Below, piece by piece: positions 62,313 through 64,000 of a stretch of DNA of 64,000 nucleotides. A program made the position numbers and the translations under genes. The stretch covers positions 1 to 64,000 of the forward strand of contig CAMDHZ010000001.1 in assembly GCA_945898275.1 (NCBI GenBank), in the 5' to 3' direction. The notes beneath the pieces are model-generated. The model ran no database searches, was not told the DNA's origin, and saw only the letters and a program-made list of their open reading frames with translations. The first letter of the stretch is position 1; each line of letters starts with the position of its first letter. The DNA is from Chitinophaga pinensis. Lineage in GTDB: Bacteria; Bacteroidota; Bacteroidia; UKL13-3.

Positions 62313-63194
62313 CTAGAAGTTAAACTCACTCTTGTAGGTATCAAAATTTGGGTTCACACAAAAAATTGGCACATTACCAGAGTCGTTTACAATTTGTTGC
62401 GCATACGTTTCAATGATATATTCTCTGATAGATTTATCATCTTCTTGTTGCGTCATAATCATAATTAAATCTGCCAATTTAATTTCAGCAAACTCAAGTG
62501 TTTTACGTGCGAAATCGTCGTTATCCTCAAGAATGGTAACTTCACTCGCTACACCTACCTCATTAAACAAACCTTGTATTTGGCGCAAATTGGCCATCAG
62601 TTTATTGTTTAAGAACTCGTCTGAAACTTTGTAAGTTAAAATATGGATGGTTGATTTGTAAGATTTACCTAAGTGAATAGCCCATTTAACTTTTTGCTTA
62701 GATTCTGCAGAAAGGTCTAATGGAAACACGATATTTTTATAGGCATTAGGATTTTTATCCGTTTTAACCACAATCACAGGCATAGTTGAATAACTGATGG
62801 TACGGCTAGCATTTGAGCCCAATACACGCTCAACACCACTTGCACCATGGGTTCCCATGATTACGCAATCGCAACCAAATTCTTCTGCAGTTTCGATGAT
62901 GGTTTTATAAATCTTGCCAGATTTAACGATGGTATGACAAGTAATTCCAAACTTATCTTTTATGTCTTTGGCTCTGTCGTTTAGGCGAGTTAACATGGCC
63001 TCTTTGGCCAAATTGTCTTTTATATCACTTTTGCTAAAACTGAAAATATTGCTTAAAAAATCTTCTTCTAAAATACTTAATAATACTAGGTCATTGTCAA
63101 AATGTTTAGCAACTTGTGCTGCATGACCAAGTGCATTGAGGGAGATTTCAGAGAAATCAACCGGAACGAGCATAATGTTTTTTTTCTTTTCCAT
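62313..63194 (-). CDS. Universal stress protein (tandem UspA domains)
   Basis: 293 residues. Domain 1 has MLVPVDFSEISLNALGHAAQ and the ATP loop GTHGASGVERVLGSNAS. Domain 2 begins NIVFPLDLSAESKQKVKWAI and lacks a clear ATP loop. It is similar in layout to the protein at 56458. It ends 33 bases before the dnaG start on the same strand. Confidence 0.92.
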   Translation of the reverse strand: MEKKKNIMLVPVDFSEISLNALGHAAQVAKHFDNDLVLLSILEEDFLSNIFSFSKSDIKDNLAKEAMLTRLNDRAKDIKDKFGITCHTIVKSGKIYKTIIETAEEFGCDCVIMGTHGASGVERVLGSNASRTISYSTMPVIVVKTDKNPNAYKNIVFPLDLSAESKQKVKWAIHLGKSYKSTIHILTYKVSDEFLNNKLMANLRQIQGLFNEVGVASEVTILEDNDDFARKTLEFAEIKLADLIMIMTQQEDDKSIREYIIETYAQQIVNDSGNVPIFCVNPNFDTYKSEFNF

Positions 63195-63260
63195 TTTTAG
63201 TTTCTATTTTCATTGCAAATGTAAATTTTTTAATTAGGATGCAACGATTAAAATTCGATT

Positions 63261-64000
63261 ATGAAAATTGAGGAAAGTGAATTGATTTTAAACTCAGATG
63301 GTTCTGTTTACCACCTTCATTTATTGCCAGAAGACATCGGGGATACTATTATTTTGGTGGGCGATCAAGACCGTGTGCCTGAGGTTTCTAAGCATTTCGA
63401 CCAAATCTATCTAAAAAAACAGCACCGAGAATTTATTACCCACACAGGAAGGATTGGTTCAAACCGAATTAGTGTTATTTCTACGGGCATTGGCACAGAT
63501 AACATTGATATTGTGCTCAATGAACTTGACCAATTATGCAATATTGATTTGCAGACAAGGGCGCTTAAATCCAACAAACACGATTTAACTATCATTCGTG
63601 TGGGCACTAGTGGGGCGCTGCAAACAGACATTTCGGTAGATAGTATTTTGGTGTCTACACATGGGTTGGGCTTGGATGGCTTATTATGGTATTATTCGCA
63701 TTCCCCTAAATTTGAGTTAGGAAACTTACAAGAACAATTGGGTATTCCATTTGTGAAACCCTACCTTTTTGAAGCCAATCCTGAGCTGCTAGCCAAGTTC
63801 GACAATCGCTCCTTAAGAGGCATTACGGCTACCTGCCAAGGCTTTTACGCCCCGCAAGGTAGAAGCTTAAGAAAACCTATTGTTGAACCAAACTTGCCGC
63901 AAAAACTAAGTGAAATTAGAATTGACAACCAAAGAATAACCAATTTTGAAATGGAAACTGCCGCCATATTAGGCTTAAGTGAGATATTTGGCTTTAAAGC
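63261..64000 (+). CDS. Nucleoside phosphorylase (3'-truncated by the window)
   Basis: At least 246 residues from ATG 63261, open to the window end. It has the phosphorylase signatures: ILVGDQDRVPEVSKHFD (phosphate and ribose region), VISTGIGTDNIDIVLNEL, IIRVGTSGALQ and FEMETAAILGLSEIFG, where the Glu-Met-Glu segment binds the ribose. It resembles uridine phosphorylase-type enzymes, which split nucleosides with phosphate to give a base and ribose-1-phosphate. It is divergent from the universal stress gene. A GGTTYRAACC element at 63457 encodes GSNR. Confidence 0.88.
   Translation, partial: MKIEESELILNSDGSVYHLHLLPEDIGDTIILVGDQDRVPEVSKHFDQIYLKKQHREFITHTGRIGSNRISVISTGIGTDNIDIVLNELDQLCNIDLQTRALKSNKHDLTIIRVGTSGALQTDISVDSILVSTHGLGLDGLLWYYSHSPKFELGNLQEQLGIPFVKPYLFEANPELLAKFDNRSLRGITATCQGFYAPQGRSLRKPIVEPNLPQKLSEIRIDNQRITNFEMETAAILGLSEIFGFK

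Noticed and set aside
5093-63466. GGTTYRAACC as part of tRNA T-arms or known chromosome sites (parS, LexA box)
   Set aside because: GGTTCGAACC resembles a T-loop word, but no cloverleaf surrounds any copy; the sequence also differs from the parS and LexA sites I know.

Overview
The window is a stretch of a low-G+C (high thirties percent by eye) Bacteroidota chromosome. The evidence is a SusC/SusD pair, a GldB gliding lipoprotein next to nadE, two proteins with type IX secretion (T9SS) C-terminal sorting domains, DUF4295 beside rpmG/rpmB, an ATP-dependent ligase paired with a ligase-associated exonuclease, BshC, and promoters of the Bacteroidota TTTG-N19/20-TAnnTTTG type. I see no tRNA, rRNA, CRISPR array, prophage or transposase. 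The species cannot be named from this.

Layout. 1-5 kb: the 3' part of a giant PKD-repeat secreted protein, interrupted by one in-frame TAA. 5-7.2 kb: an OmpA/thrombospondin-3 protein and a small 2Fe-2S protein. 7.2-9.8 kb: DNA ligase plus exonuclease repair pair. 9.8-14.6 kb: TonB receptor, T9SS substrate, YbaB, an outer-membrane barrel and a DUF2147 protein. 14.7-18.4 kb: gcvP and a MOSC protein. 18.4-24.2 kb: SusD, SusC and gldB. 24.3-31.6 kb: nadE, a membrane phosphoesterase, mtgA and two outer-membrane barrel proteins, one with OmpA and one with SPOR. 31.8-36.9 kb: an RNA methyltransferase facing the bshC-rimO-ftsY and DUF4295-rpmG-rpmB clusters. 37-41.3 kb: enoyl-CoA hydratase, queA, a K+ channel, and a Fur-family regulator with its peroxiredoxin. 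41.3-50.3 kb: a secreted thioredoxin-fold-like protein, the TPM/TPM/LemA cluster, a family-9 glycosyltransferase, Bcp, an M23 peptidase, an FAH protein and an M3 peptidase.

50.3-55.9 kb is the only clearly accessory region. It holds small minus-strand genes around tnaA, mostly toxin-antitoxin parts in different states of decay: a putative antitoxin with a 35-residue PIN remnant, an orphan DUF433 protein, a small protein with a truncated partner, an MntA/HepT pair whose HepT lacks the usual catalytic Arg, and a second MntA whose HepT is cut off at 58 residues. After this come housekeeping genes: rnhA, two universal stress proteins, a hydrolase, a second family-9 glycosyltransferase, a LYS1-like dehydrogenase, dnaG and a nucleoside phosphorylase that runs off the end.

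The strongest unexplained signal is a short near-palindrome, GGTTYRAACC (mostly GGTTTGAACC or its complement GGTTCAAACC). It occurs 19 times as an exact match, in genes and between genes, on both strands and in several reading frames, often inside longer arrays of GGTT half-sites. It behaves like a DNA-level element (a highly iterated palindrome or protein-binding site) and not a protein-coding constraint.
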